NCBI RefSeq assembly: GCF_001553455.1
Contig: NZ_BBOX01000287.1
Location: 1 to 32,196 of the forward strand
Reading direction: 5' to 3'
DNA: 32,196 nucleotides
Origin: Streptomyces hygroscopicus subsp. hygroscopicus
GTDB taxonomy: Bacteria; Actinomycetota; Actinomycetes; Streptomycetales; Streptomycetaceae
Every line of letters begins with the position of its first letter. The stretch's first letter is position 1. The notes beneath the pieces are model-generated. The model had not been told where the DNA came from and did no database searches. It saw only the letters and a program-made list of their open reading frames with translations. Of this stretch, positions 31,712 to 32,196 are shown piece after piece. The translations under genes were made by a program, and so were the position numbers.

Positions 31712-32196
31712 TCATCGGTTCTGGAACTGCGGCCCCTGCGGCGGCAGCACGAAATGGGGGTCCGGCACCTGGGCGGGGACCGGCGGCGGGGGCGGCGGCA
31801 CCGGCCCCGTCGGCTGCACCTGCTGCGGATAGCCGTACGCGGGCGGCTGCGGATAGCCGTAGGCCGGCTGCTGCGGCGGATAGCCGTAGGCGGGCTGTCC
31901 CGGGGGCTGGGCGGGCGGCTGCGGATACGCCGGGGCCTGCGGCGGCACATAGCCGTAGCCGCTGTCGCCCTGCGCCGCGGGGGGCCGCATGGGCTGGGTG
32001 CGATGCGGATCCCAGGGGTCGGGCGTCGCCGCGTGCGGATAGCCGTACGCCGGGGAGTGGGCCTGGGTCGGTGCCTCGGCCGTCGGCGCGGGCGGTGTCC
32101 CGGGGGCCGCCGGGGGCGCGGACGGCGCGGCGGCCGGGGGCGCGGGCTCGGGAGCGGCGGCGGCGGCCTCCGGCTCGGCCGCGGCCGCTCCGTCGT
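31712..32196 (-). CDS. Pro/Ala/Tyr-rich protein, C-terminal part only
   Basis: Open on the minus strand from the window edge to TGA at 31712-31714, at least 160 residues, start not present. It is low-complexity throughout: an Ala/Pro/Glu-rich segment (AAPEPAPPAAAPSAPP) near the edge, then Tyr-Pro repeats (PAYGYPPQQPAYGYPQPPAYGYPQQ), then PVPPPPPPVPAQVPDP and a QFQNR end. Such tails are intrinsically disordered and often lie beside membrane or TerD-type domains in Streptomyces, but the functional domain is outside the window. An internal ATG at 31990 is not the likely start because the Ala/Pro composition runs straight through it. Function unknown; it converges on the TerA-like gene. Confidence 0.7.
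   Translation of the reverse strand, partial: DGAAAAEPEAAAAAPEPAPPAAAPSAPPAAPGTPPAPTAEAPTQAHSPAYGYPHAATPDPWDPHRTQPMRPPAAQGDSGYGYVPPQAPAYPQPPAQPPGQPAYGYPPQQPAYGYPQPPAYGYPQQVQPTGPVPPPPPPVPAQVPDPHFVLPPQGPQFQNR

Noticed and set aside
1..32196. Mobile elements, prophage, CRISPR, tRNA or rRNA genes
   Set aside because: No transposase, integrase or phage protein, no spacer-repeat pattern and no tRNA-like cloverleaf was seen. The repeats present vary in unit length and are not direct repeats with unique spacers.

Overview
The window is 32 kb of actinobacterial chromosome, almost certainly from a Streptomyces. The evidence is very high GC with G/C-saturated third codon positions, frequent GTG starts, the fasR-fabD-fabH-acpP-fabF fatty-acid operon, a homodimeric aceE, DUF3145 and DUF3052 proteins, several TerD paralogues, DUF1023 hydrolases and a DUF4429/SHOCT protein. 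I see no IS element, phage gene, tRNA, rRNA or CRISPR array. It reads as conserved core chromosome with short, unusual repeat-filled gaps.

Layout, left to right. 1-1976: 3' part of a glycoside hydrolase family 3 gene, convergent with an exported SGNH/GDSL esterase (2243-3217). 3543-5140: DUF3145 protein and a 3-hydroxyisobutyrate-dehydrogenase-type oxidoreductase. 5326-10341 (minus strand): FasR regulator, then FabD, FabH, AcpP and FabF, closed by a strong hairpin. FabD loads malonyl onto AcpP, FabH starts the chain and FabF elongates it. 10475-11979: pirin and a serine beta-lactamase-like hydrolase, convergent and overlapping. 12049-13633: MerR operator, MerR regulator and the aldo/keto reductase it probably controls. 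13639-14340: a 0.7 kb pentanucleotide repeat. 14400-20244 (minus strand): two paralogous DUF1023 alpha/beta hydrolases flanking a two-component system and a DUF4429/SHOCT protein. 20345-22740: divergent TetR repressor and EmrB/QacA-type exporter. 22856-23227: secreted I36-type peptidase inhibitor. 23280-23849: 21-bp repeats and three long hairpins. 23877-26606: pyruvate dehydrogenase E1. 27077-31686 (plus strand): DUF3052, AhpE-like peroxiredoxin, two TerD proteins, a TerC/DUF475 membrane protein and a TerA-like protein. 31712-32196: C-terminus of a Pro/Tyr-rich protein running off the edge.

The themes are central acyl-chain supply (acetyl-CoA from AceE, then FabDHF/AcpP) and stress response (peroxiredoxin, ter genes, pirin, MerR-AKR). 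Three regulator/target pairs have readable operators: FasR-fabD (9122-9166), MerR-AKR (12049-12066) and TetR-exporter (21111-21125).

The least ordinary signal is not a gene. Four of the six convergent gene junctions carry degenerate repeats of different unit lengths (about 140, 13, 5 and 21 bp), and two further genes have a short tandem copy of their own 3' end across the stop codon. The best candidate for a little-studied functional unit is the DUF1023 - response regulator - histidine kinase - DUF4429 - DUF1023 cluster. I found no clear evidence of a wholly new system.
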